DNA of 64,000 nt from contig JAKSZP010008011.1 of NCBI GenBank assembly GCA_022478985.1, positions 1 to 64,000 of the forward strand, read 5' to 3'. The notes under the pieces were generated by a model that did no database searches, was not told the DNA's origin, and saw nothing but the letters and a program-made list of their open reading frames with translations. Shown here piece after piece: positions 12,861-24,060 of this stretch (positions within the stretch are counted from its first letter, which is position 1; every line of letters begins with the position of its first letter). The position numbers and the translations under genes were made by a program. Source of the stretch: Massospora cicadina. Taxonomy: Eukaryota > Entomophthoromycota > Entomophthoromycetes > Entomophthorales > Entomophthoraceae.

Positions 12861-13399
12861 AGTGACAAGAGATGGCAACGGAATATTAGAAAATTGGGAA
12901 TTCCCACTGAGGATCAAGAATGTGAGAACCATACCGCTGGGATCAAAAATAATAGTCAATGGGGTTGACATTAGAGATATTGGAGCTGTTGTATGGGGAA
13001 GTCAGAAGCCCTTGGAAGAATTCCAGAGTAGAGTCTTGGGTGGCTCCTGGCATAATAATGCCAGGCCATGGAGAAATTTCGAGTTCTCCTGAAGAATTTA
13101 AGCAAAAAGTGATGAAGATTGAGAAGAATCAGATCATCACGTTTGTTCATCTGATCCTGACAGCCGAATTGAGGAAATTGCATGATTTTGGAACCCTCAA
13201 TGAAAAGGAATTACCAGCTGGGGTAACTAAGAGAATCAATCTATTGGTCAATTGAGAGCAACTTGCTGATCTAACAGAAGGTCAGTAAGTGAGGGTGCTC
13301 GAATTTTTAAAAAGTATTGGGAAGTATTCACCTAGGATGACCATGATTTAGGATGTGCAAGAGATGTGATCCACAAGGTCTATACTGGGGAAAATTTAC

Positions 13400-14770
13400 A
13401 GATCTGGATGAGACTGATTCGACAGTTGAAGGTGGCTGAAGTGGTAGTGGAGAAATAAATCAGCAAACTAGTGAAGCATGGGCTTCTAATTCTGTCATTG
13501 AGTCCCTAGGTAAGTCTGATTCTTATTGTGAAGAATAGGATGGCTCTAATCAGGTGGTGATTGATTATCAGAAGCTGAACAAGGCTACAAAGAAGGAATT
13601 GTATCTACTACCAAGAATTGATGATGTGCTAGATTGATTAGATAAGTGACCTATTTCTCAATGATAGATCTAATAGTGGGATATTGGCAAATCGATTTGC
13701 CAAAAGAAGACCAAGAAAAATGCATGATTATCACCATACAGGGACTATATCAACTAATGAGAATGCCCCAGAGGCTGTGCAATGCGCCTGCGACTTTACA
13801 GAGGGCCATGGATGCAATAATAGATGACTTGAAGTTGTCATGCATCCTGGGGTAATTGGACAATATCAATGTGTTCAGTAGGACGTTTACTGACTATTTG
13901 CACCACTTGGAGGAAGTGTTCAAGAGACTATCTGCAGCCAACCTGAAGATTAAGCTGAGGAAGTGTCACTTCTTCAAGAAAGAGTTGGAATATCTGGGAT
14001 TCTTGATCAACACTAGTGGACAGAAGCTGCAAGCCCAGAAGATCAAAGCCATAGAATGAATGGCTGTGCCAAAGAGTGACTGAGATATCTAAGTGTTCTT
14101 TGAAATGTCAAATACTATAGAAGATTTATTTGGGATTTTTCCAGATCACCAAACCCTTATTCCATCTGTTAAAGAATATGAAGAAAGGATTCGTTTGGAA
14201 TGAAGAAGCACAGAAATCCTTCAATGTGTTATACCAGTACTTAATAGATTCTCCAATTTTTGAATTTTCCAAATTTTAATTGAGAATTTATTATAAAAAC
14301 TAATGCTTCATTGGCGGTAATCAGTGCCATACTGGGCAATTAGATGAACTTGGAGACAAACATCCGGTGGCATATGTGAGCTGGACAATCTCAGCTGCTG
14401 AGAGGAACTACATTATAACTGAGCATGAATGCCATGCAGTCATTTATGCCTGTAAACAGTTTTGGGTGTAAATCCACAGAACTCACTTTAAAGTGGTGAT
14501 GGACCACTCTTAGTTGCGTTGGCTCCATAACATAAGAGAACCAGAAGGACAACTGGACTTATGGGCACTTAAGCTACAGGCTTACAATTATGAGATTGTC
14601 CACTGAGCAGGGGCTTCTCATCAGAATGTGGATGGCTTATCGCAGTTACCAATGGTCCAGATGGTATATCCGCAGGTGGATGAGCTATTCCAGAGAATGA
14701 CAACGGAGAAATTGGGAATGAGCCCCAAGAAAGCCAAGGTGTGCTTCAAAAGCAAAGTAAAACACTGAGA
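13400..14770 (+). pseudogene. Reverse transcriptase-RNase H of element B
   Basis: RT motifs are clear: FSMIDLIVGYWQIDL and MPQRLCNAPATLQRAMD at 13646-13855, then INVFSRTFTDYLHHLEEVF at 13856-14059. Between them a stop falls in the catalytic loop, and the YMDD of element A reads LDNI here, so the polymerase is dead. RNase H follows at about 14270-14770, with a translatable SAAERNYIITEHECHAVIYA across stops. The order and spacing match element A. Confidence 0.85.
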
Positions 14771-14779
14771 CCATGGATG

Positions 14780-15950
14780 GACAAGTTTTTAAGATCAATG
14801 GGAAGCAATTTCTATTCCCAAAGCTGTTGGAATGGGTGGCTATTGTTTAAGCTGCTCATAAGGTTTTTGGGCACAGAGGCCTGAGAAAAATGACTGGCAA
14901 TATTCATCAGTACTAATACTGGGAGTCCATCAACTATGATGTCGCAGACTATCTGGCTTGGTGTGTGAGTGCTAGTTGCACAAGCCACATAAGAAAATGA
15001 CTGGATACTGACTGATCCACCCTGGAATTGCTTGGCATATGGTGTCCATTGATGTGATGGGACTGCTGACAATGAGCACAGTGGTAGTCAAGTACATAAT
15101 AGTTGTGATCAATCATCTGATGAGATGGGTCAAGATGAAGGCCAAAACAAAAGTAGATGCTAAAAGTACTGAAAAGTTTATCCTATATTAAGTAGTATAC
15201 CAACATAGATGCCCGCAGGTCCTGCTGAGTGACAATGGGACAAATTTCACATCTCATGTGATCCCACAATTAAATGAAATAATGTGGATTTGAGAAGCTG
15301 TGTCTGTACCCTACTGGCTGGAGATGAATGGACTGGTGGAACAAGTCAATGGGACGCTAGCTGCAATGCTGAGGAAGCTGGTTGCAGGAAAAACTTCCAC
15401 TTGAGGAATGTACCTGAGTTCAGTGGCGTTTGACTACAATATCAGTCATCATATGGCAATGGGAAAAATACTGTTTGAGTTACTATATGGAAGGAAGGCC
15501 ACGTTGCCACCAATTTTATATTTGGTGGTGGAACCAACATCAGGGATAATTGCTGAGTAGTACCTGTACTGATTGATGAATATCTTGATCAAAATGCAAT
15601 CATAAGCATTTTATACTACTTTGAAGAAAAGAATTTAACCAAAAAATGATGGACAATAAGAACCTACCAGCCTTATCAGAATACCAAATAGGTTAAGGAG
15701 TTGCCTATTATGATACGCATGGTTTTGGAAGAAGAAATAAATTGGATGCAACCATCTAGTACTAAAAAAAATAAATAAATTGGATGCATTGTGGTCTGGT
15801 CCTTTCAAGATTATTACCAAGATGGTGATGGATGCCTACTCCATCAAGGACATCTTGGATGGAAGTATAGTAATTCAAGTCCATGCTAAGTACCTAAAGC
15901 AATGGATCAATGAAAAAAAATAAAAAAGAGTTCCCAAAGGATCGCTGAAC
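14780..15950 (+). pseudogene. Integrase and C-terminal region of element B
   Basis: The translation matches the integrase of A: a DVMG(P/L)LT core start near 15050, a second acidic region near 15225-15260 that keeps DNGTNFTSHV, and a C-terminal part with FDYNISHHMAMGK and LYGRKA near 15430-15510. Many in-frame stops interrupt it. A tiny insertion with a 16-bp target duplication sits near the end (15735-15788). No chromodomain is visible. Confidence 0.75.
15735..15788 (+). mobile_element. 22-bp insertion with 16-bp target duplication
   Basis: The 16-mer AAATAAATTGGATGCA occurs at 15735-15750 and again at 15773-15788. The 22 bp between (15751-15772) read ACCATCTAGTACT followed by an A-rich tail. 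The corresponding place in element A (minus strand, about 541-570) has a single uninterrupted target, which provides the empty site. The core is shared with the insertions at 39.8 and 41.7 kb. A-rich end plus target duplication suggests target-primed reverse transcription of the extreme 3' end of a LINE or SINE. Confidence 0.8.
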
Positions 15951-15999
15951 CATTAAGTTGGTTATGTCCTAATGATTTGGTTAAGTCTGAAAAAAGAAC

Positions 16000-16655
16000 T
16001 TCTGAACCAAACTAGTTGGGTAAGTTTTGAAAAGTAAGATATCTGAACCATAGAGAACTGATAGGTCTAAGTATACTTAGGATCCATTTTGGGGGAATAA
16101 AATAAAAGATGGACTGCTGAAATGAAAAAAGGTCAAGTCCCATGGAAAAAAAAGAAAAAAATAAAAATGATAAAAATATGGAAAAAAGATTATTAAAAAT
16201 GAATAGAAACCCAGTATATTTTTTAAAAAATTTATTTTTTTATTGATTATCCTTTATTTGGGGATGATTCCACCTACGTTGCATCTTGAGGGAGGAAGAT
16301 GGATTGCATTAGGAGTAAATAACACATTGAAATCTATGTGAGTCAGATGCTAGCAAGGGCTAGACTTATACAAAACCAAGTTCATTGAGCGGATGCAGAT
16401 CCCTGTGAGAAAGCAACTAGGGGAAGAGAAATTGAAATGTCAGAAGATACCAAACATGACACCCTAGAGCAGGGAGGAAAGCAACAGTACAAGAAGAGGC
16501 AGTCATCAAATAACCTTAAGTAATCCTAATATGGCACCAGAGCTGGAAGATTGGTCTTGAGTACTTGCCAATGGGCTTTGTCAAGAACAAAGGACATATG
16601 GGCCAGCAACAAGCAAGGGATATTAGGTGGGGGTTGCTAAATCATGCCCACTATC
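16000..16655 (+). other. 3' spacer of element B, part 1
   Basis: This follows the integrase end. The stretch 16278-16310 (GAGGGAGGAAGATGGATTGC) aligns with the left end of the window, so it is shared with element A. On the minus strand, 16330-16640 continues the protein-like translation described for 18449-19322, with stops. Confidence 0.5.
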
Positions 16656-17371
16656 TGTAACAATTGTAATCGTACATGAATCCCATAAGTTGGGAATTAT
16701 GGGATTTGTGTATGTCAATAGTTGCAATTCCGCTATTCTGAGTAGGATTTTCCTATTCAGGCTAATAGCGGAATAATTTAAATAAATCATTTTATTGGTT
16801 GTCATTCTGAGGTTTCCCCATTTAGCCGCCAAGTTGCCTGGATGCCACCAATTCTGGAGTCTTTTGCGCCCATTATTACACCCAATTCATTTAGCCTTTT
16901 TTGGAAGTATTTCAAAGCGAGTTCAGCCCCAATGGGCCCTCACTTTGGATTTCTATTCCAACTTTGAGTCCATTTCCTATAAAGGCCACTTTTTGCTAAA
17001 CCTGTTTTATTTAAATTTAATTTATTTAAAGCAATTTTTGGGGAGCAGATGGCGGTGCATCAGGAAAGGGGGTGGATGTGTCAGGCTCCATTTGGAGAGG
17101 CCTTTCCCAGGCTAGTCTGGAGCCAGAGTGGCCCAAGGTGACAGAGGCCAGTTGGACGCACCTTGGCCTGTTGACCCCATGAGCAGATAGAGGTTTTGGG
17201 AGGCACCTCTTCCTGGGGTCCAAGGCGACAGAGGCAAGTGCACTGCACCTCAGCATAGTGTGCCTGGCAATGCCATCTGGACAGAACCAATCAGAGTTGG
17301 TACATCCACATATGGGGGTGAGTGGTGTTAGAGCTGGTGGCGGACTGGGCCTTGGGAGCCCAGTCTTGACA
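16656..17371 (+). repeat. Left LTR of the short non-autonomous element
   Basis: It starts TGTAACAATTG and ends CCCAGTCTTGACA. It includes a GC-richer 3' half (about 17040-17340) that gives antisense open frames without recognised motifs. Confidence 0.88.
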
Positions 17372-17729
17372 TAATTCCAAAGTCACCTTACCTTGGCAGG
17401 CTGTGGTACCAGGCAGCCCGCAAGATGGCCGCAGTTGATGTCCCAAGCATTGCTGCATGACATCAGTCCCTTTTGTTGGTTTGTAGGGCCTTCCAATAAA
17501 GGGGATGGGAGCTTGGGGGGTGGGCTGGACTGCTGGCAGTTGATGGCCTTTGTTCTGCCAGAAGACCTCCAGAGAACCCATTGATTTGATCTGGGGGCTC
17601 TGGATTTTTGGTCAAAACCCCAAGCTGCTTGTGAAAAAGGTCTCCTGTCAAAAAGTTGTTGGTTGCTGCATGCCTGCCTTGCTGGTTCAGGTCTAAGTCT
17701 GCCAGTATTTCCTTTTTAGGAAAGGGTAG

Positions 17730-18448
17730 TGTAACAATCGCGATTGTAAATTAATTCCATAAGTTGGGAATTATGGGATTTGAGTATTTCAATAGTTGCA
17801 ATTCTGCTATTCTAAGTAGGATTTTCCTATTTGGGTTAATAGTGGAATAATTCAAATAGATCATTTTATTGGTTGTCGTTCTGAGGTTTCCCATTTTGCC
17901 GCCAAGTTTCCTTAATGCCACCAATTCCGGAGGCTTTTGTGCCCATTATTACACCCAATTCATTTAGCCTTTTTTGGAAGTATTTCAAAGCGAGTTCAGC
18001 CCCAATGGGCCCTCACTTTGGATTTCTATTCCAACTTCAAGTCCATTTCCTATAAAGGCTGCTTTTTGCTAAACCTGTTTTATTTAAATTTAATTTGTTT
18101 GAAACGAGTTTTGGGGAGCAGATGGCGGTGCATCAGGAAAGGGGGTGGATGCGCCAGGCTCCATTTGGAGAGGCCTTGCCCTGGCTAGTCCAGAGCCATA
18201 GTGGCCCAAGGCGACAGAAACTGGTTGGCTGCACCTTGGCCCATTGACTCTGTGAGCGGATAGAGGTTTTTGGAGGCACCTCTGTCTGGGGTCCAAGGCG
18301 ACAGAGGCCAGTGCACCACACCTCAGCACGGTGTGCCCAGCAAGGCCGTCCATTTGGACAGGACCAATCATAGTTGGTGCAGCCACATATGGGGGTGAGT
18401 GGTGTTAGGGCTGGTGGCGGACTGGGCCTTGGGAGCCCAGTTTTGACA
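17730..18448 (+). repeat. Right LTR of the short non-autonomous element
   Basis: It starts TGTAACAATCGCG and ends CCCAGTTTTGACA. By eye it differs from the left LTR only by scattered substitutions and small indels. Confidence 0.88.
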
Positions 18449-19322
18449 CTATCAAAGCCATCAGTGAAAGATACCAATGGGATGTGCCAGAAATGAGATA
18501 GTCATGCAAGGAGTGAATGACATCCTGAAAGTGAAGCTTAAGAGATTCTCAGAAGCTGAAGTAGAATGAGTGATGGAAGCCAGGAGAGGCTAGAAGCTTC
18601 ATGGCTAACTTCAAAAACTTGGCTGGCAAAGCAAAGAGCATAGGCTGCAACATCTCAATCTAGGATGTTTTCAAGATTGGAAGAGTTTCGAGCTATGGAA
18701 AAAGCCTTGGTAACTTGGGCCCTTAATTCTGCATAGGGGGGTTCAAAATGTATGCTGTTGCCAATGGCTAGTTTGGTGGCCAAGACAGCTATCTTGTAAT
18801 ATTGACTAATTTAGAAGAGAACTCTTGAATCAATTCTGATCTAATAAGGAAGGAATGATCAAGAGTGAAGGGCATTGCTTCAGGAGGTTCAACAATGATG
18901 TTAGGAGTATCTTTGAATGGAGATAAATCCAGGAGAGTCTCAAAATTTAACTCAAAAATTGTTTACAGAGGAAGGTTTCGTTGCGGGTCGTTCAAGACAA
19001 TAGTTAATTTAATTTGTCAGGGGTTGGTTGCCATTTCCAGTAATTTCAAGGAAGGACTGGCTATGGGTACTTGACTGGGAGTATGAGTCCTGGAAGGACC
19101 ATGGAAGAGGTTCTGATGCACAGATCGACTCATCAGCTGAAAAAGCTGAAGGTCTTTATCAGACAAGCTATTAAGCAGCTGTTGGTACTGAGACTCAGAA
19201 TTCAAAATATGAGCTGGATTAGAAAGGGAATGTTGGACTTATATGATAATTGACATTATGCACTCTGAAATTAATTAAGCTCTAATTTCAGAGAAGTTAA
19301 TCTCAAAATTAATGGGATAATC
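18449..19322 (-). pseudogene. Antisense protein-like reading frame in the element B spacer
   Basis: Between integrase and 3' LTR, the strand opposite to gag-pol gives a long protein-like translation. One frame (about 18740-19250) contains SESQYQQLLNSLSDKDLQLF, then FELNFETLLDLSPFKDTPN, then EPPEAMPFTLDHSFLIRSE, with only a few stops. Near 18740 it changes frame and continues as AELRAQVTKAFSIARNSSN and YALCFASQVFEVSHEASS down to about 18460. After removing the nested element at 16656-18448, further open frame is seen to about 16350. I do not recognise the product. Antisense ORFs in the 3' spacer are known in some plant gypsy elements. It could also be captured host sequence or chance. The plus strand here is less protein-like. 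Confidence 0.4.
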
Positions 19323-20479
19323 TGTAAGTCTAGGGGAACGTCCCCTGTGCGTAGATTGGTCATTCTTCCCGTTTCCAAATAAAAAAGGGGCTGAAGAGGG
19401 CGGCTGTACCCCTTGTAACCCAGGGCGACCTCGCTCATGTGGTAGATGAGCGCTGGGTAACATCCCTCCCTCTTTGGATCACTCCCCCAGTACCCTCACT
19501 CAACTTGGCCAAACTTGTTAGTCATATTGAGGAAATTTGCACTGAGATTACCAAATTGAAGTTGAAGGGTCTGAGACCAATGGGATCAAAGCTGGACAAT
19601 CAGAAAAAACATACTCAAAAAGGGACAAATGTCAAATTATTGGCTGGAATCATGGATGGTTTTGACTCAGTCACCAATATGATAGTTAACACTAACCCCC
19701 CCCCAAAATCATCGTGGATGATCCCAATGTACAGATGGTATCTTTGGAAACCATCACCAACAGTTCAAAACCTCTATCTGGCAAATCAGGAGTTGCGGCC
19801 AATGTAACTCCCTTGACTGAACAAATGGCCCAGCGACTGGGCATGAGCAGGTTGGGCATCCCAAACCCATTTCTAACCAATTGGGACCACCCCTACATGG
19901 TGTGGCCCTGGGAAATCCCTGCTGCTTGTCTGGCCAGATGCCATCACGCCAAATGACAGAAATGTAGCGAGCCTCAGTTCAGGCATTCAAGGTCAAACTG
20001 ACAGTAACTCAGCCTGCCGCTGAATCCTTTGATGTGTGTTCCCATTAAGATTATCTGCCCCCCTCCCCAAAATAATTCACCAGTTAGGTCAAACTTGAGG
20101 GACCCAATCCCTGCTTGTTCTCACATCAATCAACCACTATTTAATCAGTGGCCTTGCACTGAGAAAATTGTTGGTCGATTTTCTTCCTTTGTTTTTTAAT
20201 AAAAATCCTTTCCCCAATTTCAGTTTTATATGTTAAAAAACAAACCGCCTTTTCTGCCAGTATTCCAACACCCCTCAGGGTTTATGGGCGTGTTAATATG
20301 GTATTTTACTAGGTTTCTATAAACAATTTTGGCTCACACACAATTTATGGTGGAACTCCTTCTCAGTTTCATAACCGTCATAACAGCAGCATTGCCTCTG
20401 GCATTCTGGTTTGCCATTTGGGTGCTTTAGCACTTAGGCTGGCAGGACGGTCTAATTCTAACTTGCTGTTTGCCTGACA
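19323..20479 (+). repeat. 5' LTR of element C
   Basis: This LTR of 1157 bp starts TGTAAGTCTAGGGG and ends TTTGCCTGACA. Homologous copies are the interrupted 3' LTR (24191-26780), the solo LTR 24518-25948 (minus) and the solo LTR 52622-53784 (minus). It has two reading frames conserved among these copies, listed separately. Confidence 0.9.
19439..19956 (+). pseudogene. LTR-internal ORF 1, element C 5' LTR copy
   Basis: A reading frame lies wholly inside the LTR, sense to the element. Its first part (19439 to about 19690) has HMVDERWV upstream and EEICTEITKLKLKGL. A frameshift in a C-run near 19689-19699 moves it to the frame that gives GKSGVAANVTPLTEQMAQRL, then PAACLARCHHAK, stopping at 19956. 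The same peptide order occurs in the three other LTR copies in the window: in the copy on 25330-25948 the frame is open for about 180 codons. I do not recognise the family. The shared frame could be simple descent, so coding function is an inference. Confidence 0.5.
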
Positions 20480-20490
20480 TAATTGACTAA
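20284..20490 (+). pseudogene. LTR-internal ORF 2 (small hydrophobic protein), element C 5' LTR copy
   Basis: Near the 3' end of the LTR a short frame encodes a hydrophobic peptide: MVELLLSFITVITAALPLAF is followed by WFAIWVL, a stop, and HLGWQDGLILTCCLPD. The central 20 or so residues look like a membrane segment. The homologous peptide is open for 72 codons in the 3' LTR (26585-26803) and 67 codons in the solo LTR at 52605-52808. Function unknown. A stop in place of Gln breaks this copy. Confidence 0.45.
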
Positions 20491-20754
20491 CCATTTTTCC
20501 TGACCATTTCCAACTGTCTCATAGATATTGGAGAAGCAATGGTCACTTCTTTTCAGCTGAACCAGGTTGTGAAGAAATTTTACTCTGGCCATGTTAGCCT
20601 AGAACCACCCAGAATGTACAATCCATATCCCATAGTTGCTGCAGCTATCATTCCCATAATAAACCTAGTGGTTTCCCCTGACCCTACTACCATCTCTTCT
20701 GTATCGCTGGATTAAATTTCAGTTGCCAATAAAGAGAACTTCTCTTACTTCTTA

Positions 20755-20964
20755 TTGCCCATGAAAATTAGTGTTAGGAGCCATCACATTTCCTTTGAGG
20801 CTTTGGTGGATACCAGAGCTGCAGGCAATTTTACGAATATTGAACTAGCCCAACAATTAGAGCTTGGCCTGGATGTAGGTCCTTTTATGATGGTTGCTTC
20901 TTCAGCCTCCCAGACCTCATATCTCGTCCATCAAGCCAGTTTCTTTATCAGTGCATCAGTTTAG
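20755..20964 (+). pseudogene. Protease fragment of element C
   Basis: FEALVDTRAAGNFTN matches the aspartic protease motif of Tf1/sushi chromoviruses, usually ALVDSGAAGNFI, but DSG is replaced by DTR, so the active site is lost. Only about 275 bp separate it from the 5' LTR, leaving no space for gag. Confidence 0.7.
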
Positions 20965-21076
20965 TTTTTGCAATCAGTTCTCAGCAATGCCAAATTTGGT
21001 GTTTCCAGTTATCTTGGGGGTTTGATGGTGGTGCCAGCAACATGTCAAGATTCACCTGAGTCAAATATGTTGTCAT

Positions 21077-22560
21077 TTGCCAACAATCAAATGGATTGAA
21101 TTTCCCTTAGTTAATATTCTCAAGGAAACACAAGGCCGCAGCTCCATTACTTCCCTCCTTTCCCTTTCAGGACTTCCATCTGATTTTCCTGAAGAAATGA
21201 TGCGCTATTGGAGTATCTTTGATTCCAAGAAGGCAGACTGTCTTCCCCCTTACACAAAATTTGACTTAGTATTCCTAACAATGGTACAGTTGGTGAACAT
21301 CAACTGTCCTTTGTATCCACACATGGAAGAAGAGGAGGCTGCTCTTAACACCTGGTTAGACGATATGCTCAAGGAAGAATGGTTGTTTAAAGAGACGTCA
21401 CCAATTGCCTCCCCTATCGTTTTTTCCAAGAAAGCTGATGGTTCTCTCTCCATCCCTGCGTGGATTATGGTCACCTAAATAGAATTCCAGTGAGCGCTCC
21501 CTACCCTTTACCCCTTGAGCAGACTATCAGTCAAGCAATTACAAAGTCTCATGTGTTTTTCAAGCTTGATCTTGTCAATGCCTTTAACCAGATAAGGGTA
21601 ATGGAAGGTCAAGAATGGCTTACTGCAATTTGTAATAAACGAGGTCTCTCAGTTCCACGTAATACCCTTTGGGCTGAAGAATGCGCCAGCCATCTTTCAG
21701 AGAATGATTGTAGTGTGCTGGGAGACCTCCAGTTTACATGCACAGTCACATATATTGATAGCATCTTGGTTCATTCCCCAACTTCCAAACAACATGTTAA
21801 AGACTTAGAAGTGGTCATGGCTGCTCTTCACAAGGCGTGCCTGTTCATCAAGCCTTCAAAATGTGAGTTTTATAAGGAGGAAGTTACCTTTCTTGGGAAC
21901 CTAGTCTTAAAATATGGTTATGCAATTCTGCCCAACAAGTTAGATGCCATCCATGAGTGGCCAACTCCAACAACCCAGAAACAATTATGGAGTTTCTTGG
22001 GTACCATTATTTTCCTAAAGAAATTCTCCCCAGCCCTTTCCCAGTTAGCTGCTCCACTCCACCCCCTCACGGGTAAAAATGTGCCTTTCCATTGGACCTC
22101 CAAATGCCAGCATGCGTTTGAGTCAATTAAAGAAGTATTTTTATCACCCCCTATTCTAAAACTTATGGACCCCTCCAAACCATATATCATTGCTTGTAAT
22201 GCTTCAGCAGTAGCAGTTGGGGCAGTTCTGTTCCAGGAGCATGATGGCTTAAAACATCTGGTTGCCTACTTTTCACAGAAATTTTCTTCAACTTAACAAT
22301 CATGGGCCATTTATGATAAGGAATTGGCAGCCGTAGCATGGGCATTGACTCATTGGTGGTACCTGTTGCGGGGTGCCCAGCACAAGTTAACTGTGCATAT
22401 AGACCACCAAGCTCTTTTATATTTCTGCAAACTACAAAAATTGGTGCATAGGCAGGCTCATAACTACTGGGATTTATGCAGTTTCAATTTTAAATATTAA
22501 TTTGTGAAAGATGCATTAAATGTGCTTCCTGACTTTCTTAGCCACAACCCAGCCCATTGC
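21077..22560 (+). pseudogene. Reverse transcriptase-RNase H of element C
   Basis: The N-terminal part (21077-21478) has FPEEMMRYWSIFDSKKAD and the polymerase approach TSPIASPIVFSKKADGSL. A frame overlap at 21460-21478 leads to the larger open segment (21460-22296) with FFKLDLVNAFNQIRVMEGQE. The catalytic loop reads YIDS instead of YIDD. The linker to RNase H has CEFYKEEVTFLGNLVLKYG. RNase H starts near 22160 (PYIIACNASAVAVGAVLFQE; the usual catalytic D is N) and runs past a stop to about 22560. The domain order is typical of chromoviruses, but two catalytic changes and the stops make it inactive. Confidence 0.85.
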
Positions 22561-22779
22561 CCCATGGACTTGTAGGAAGTGGACCTTGTTACTGTGATCC
22601 CCACCACCCAAATTCTATCTATTGTCCCGCCTATGGTCACCTCAGTAGAGCTAGCTCCTGATTCTCTGCTTATTTCGTGGGTTTTGGCAGCTCAGATATC
22701 CTGCCTGAAGGAGTGGAGTTATATAATAATTATCCCTTCAAACCCACAAACGTTCTCTGTATTCCTTGGTGATGGGTCT

Positions 22780-24060
22780 CATCTATTTTAGGTCATGGGT
22801 TTAGGTTCCTCCTCTCCTTAGAGCTGAGGTGTTTCAAGAGCATCATGATCCTCCCACGATTGGCCATCTGGGCAACAAGAAATGCATCAAATTGATCAAG
22901 CAGACGTATAACTGGGTGGGTTTAACTAAGGAAGTTCTGACCTGAATCACCGATTGCGTTACCTGTGCACAAGCCAAGTCAGACCACTCAGTAAGAAACG
23001 GCTTCCTACATCCCTTAAAACAGGTGGATGGTCCATGGACTCCGGTGTCCATGGATTTTATTGTCAAACTCTCCTGTTCTAATGGGTTTACAGCGGTGAT
23101 GGTGGTGGTCAATCGCTTCACAAAATTTTCCTTATTTATTCCCTGTGCTTCTGCAATCACATCTGAAGAAACCGCTTGTCTTTTAATACACCATGTGTTC
23201 TCTATGTTTTGTCTCCCGCAGGAGATCATCAATGACTGTGGGCCCCAATTTACAGCGCAGTTCTGGAATGAGCTTTTACCATCTTAAAAATCACCCCTGC
23301 TATTCCACTGTGTACCATCCCCAGTATGATGGACAAACTGAGCGGGTTAACCAAATTCTAGAACAATATTTGCATTGTTATGCATAGGCTGCACAAGGTA
23401 CCTGGGCCAATGACATCCCTCTTGCCCAATTTGCCTATAATAATGGTACCCACACTTCTACGGAGTTTTCTTCCTATGAAGCGACATTGGGTTATAATCC
23501 CTCTTTTTTGGTTAGTCCCTTTCTACATCCAGAGTTCCTGCTGCCACAGATCATGTTGAGAACATTTGGTCTACCCAGTCCTTAGTGCAGGAGCATCTTA
23601 CAAAAGCTATCAATGATTATAAACGGTTTGCAGATCTAATAACAGCTTCCTGGCCACAATATAGTGGTGGGATCTTATGTTATGTTAGATATGCACCATC
23701 TGCGGATGCAGGTACCTTTCAGAAGTTTGCAAGCAAGCATTTGGGTCCCCACCTGGTGGAAGAATACTTGGGTAATGGTACTTTCTGGTTAAAACTGCCA
23801 GTTCATTGGAAACAACATCCCATCTTCCACGTGTCTCTGTTGTCCCTGTTAAAGGGGATTGTTTCCACCAAACCTGAGCCAATTGTAATAGAGGATGCAG
23901 AAGAAGCTGAGGTGGAAAACATCTTAGCGTCCTGCAAATTCTGGCAGTTGGTTCAGTATCTTGTTGCATGGAAGGGGTATCTGGCTTATGAGAACAGTTG
24001 GGTCAAGGCTTTTAATTGCGCTAATTGAATGGAACTGGTCGAGGCATTCAATGAGTCTCA
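22780..24060 (+). pseudogene. Integrase with chromodomain of element C
   Basis: A zinc-binding segment lies near 22830-22985, and the core at 23024-23287 has DFIVKL and NDCGPQFTAQFWNE. After a frameshift the core continues at 23193-23387 with YHPQYDGQTERVNQILEQYL, which has the third catalytic acidic residue. The C-terminal segment 23585-24028 ends in a chromodomain: EVENILASCKF, QYLVAWKGYLAYENSWV. Chromodomains in this position target integration to heterochromatin in known chromoviruses. Frameshifts and stops make it a pseudogene. Confidence 0.85.

Larger units (their letters stand above)
16656..18448 (+). mobile_element. Short non-autonomous LTR element (TRIM-like)
   Basis: Two near-identical LTRs of about 716 bp (16656-17371 and 17730-18448), each TGTAAC...TTGACA, flank a 358-bp internal region. 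The five bases CTATC lie directly left (16651-16655) and right (18449-18453), so this is a single complete insertion into element B. The internal region has no recognisable gag or pol. A purine-rich TAGGAAAGGGTAG precedes the right LTR, setting the orientation as plus. It must be mobilised by an autonomous partner that I do not see in the window. The LTRs are long relative to the internal part, so TRIM-like or LARD-like are both loose labels. Confidence 0.88.

Noticed and set aside
10735..15950. Stop-codon reassignment to explain in-frame stops in element genes
   Set aside because: The kinesin frame is free of internal stops and ends at TAG, and the elements also have frameshifts, so decay is the simpler reading.
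17026..17651. Overlapping open frames in the short LTR element and its interior
   Set aside because: No domain; the two LTRs are so similar that shared open frames give no independent support.
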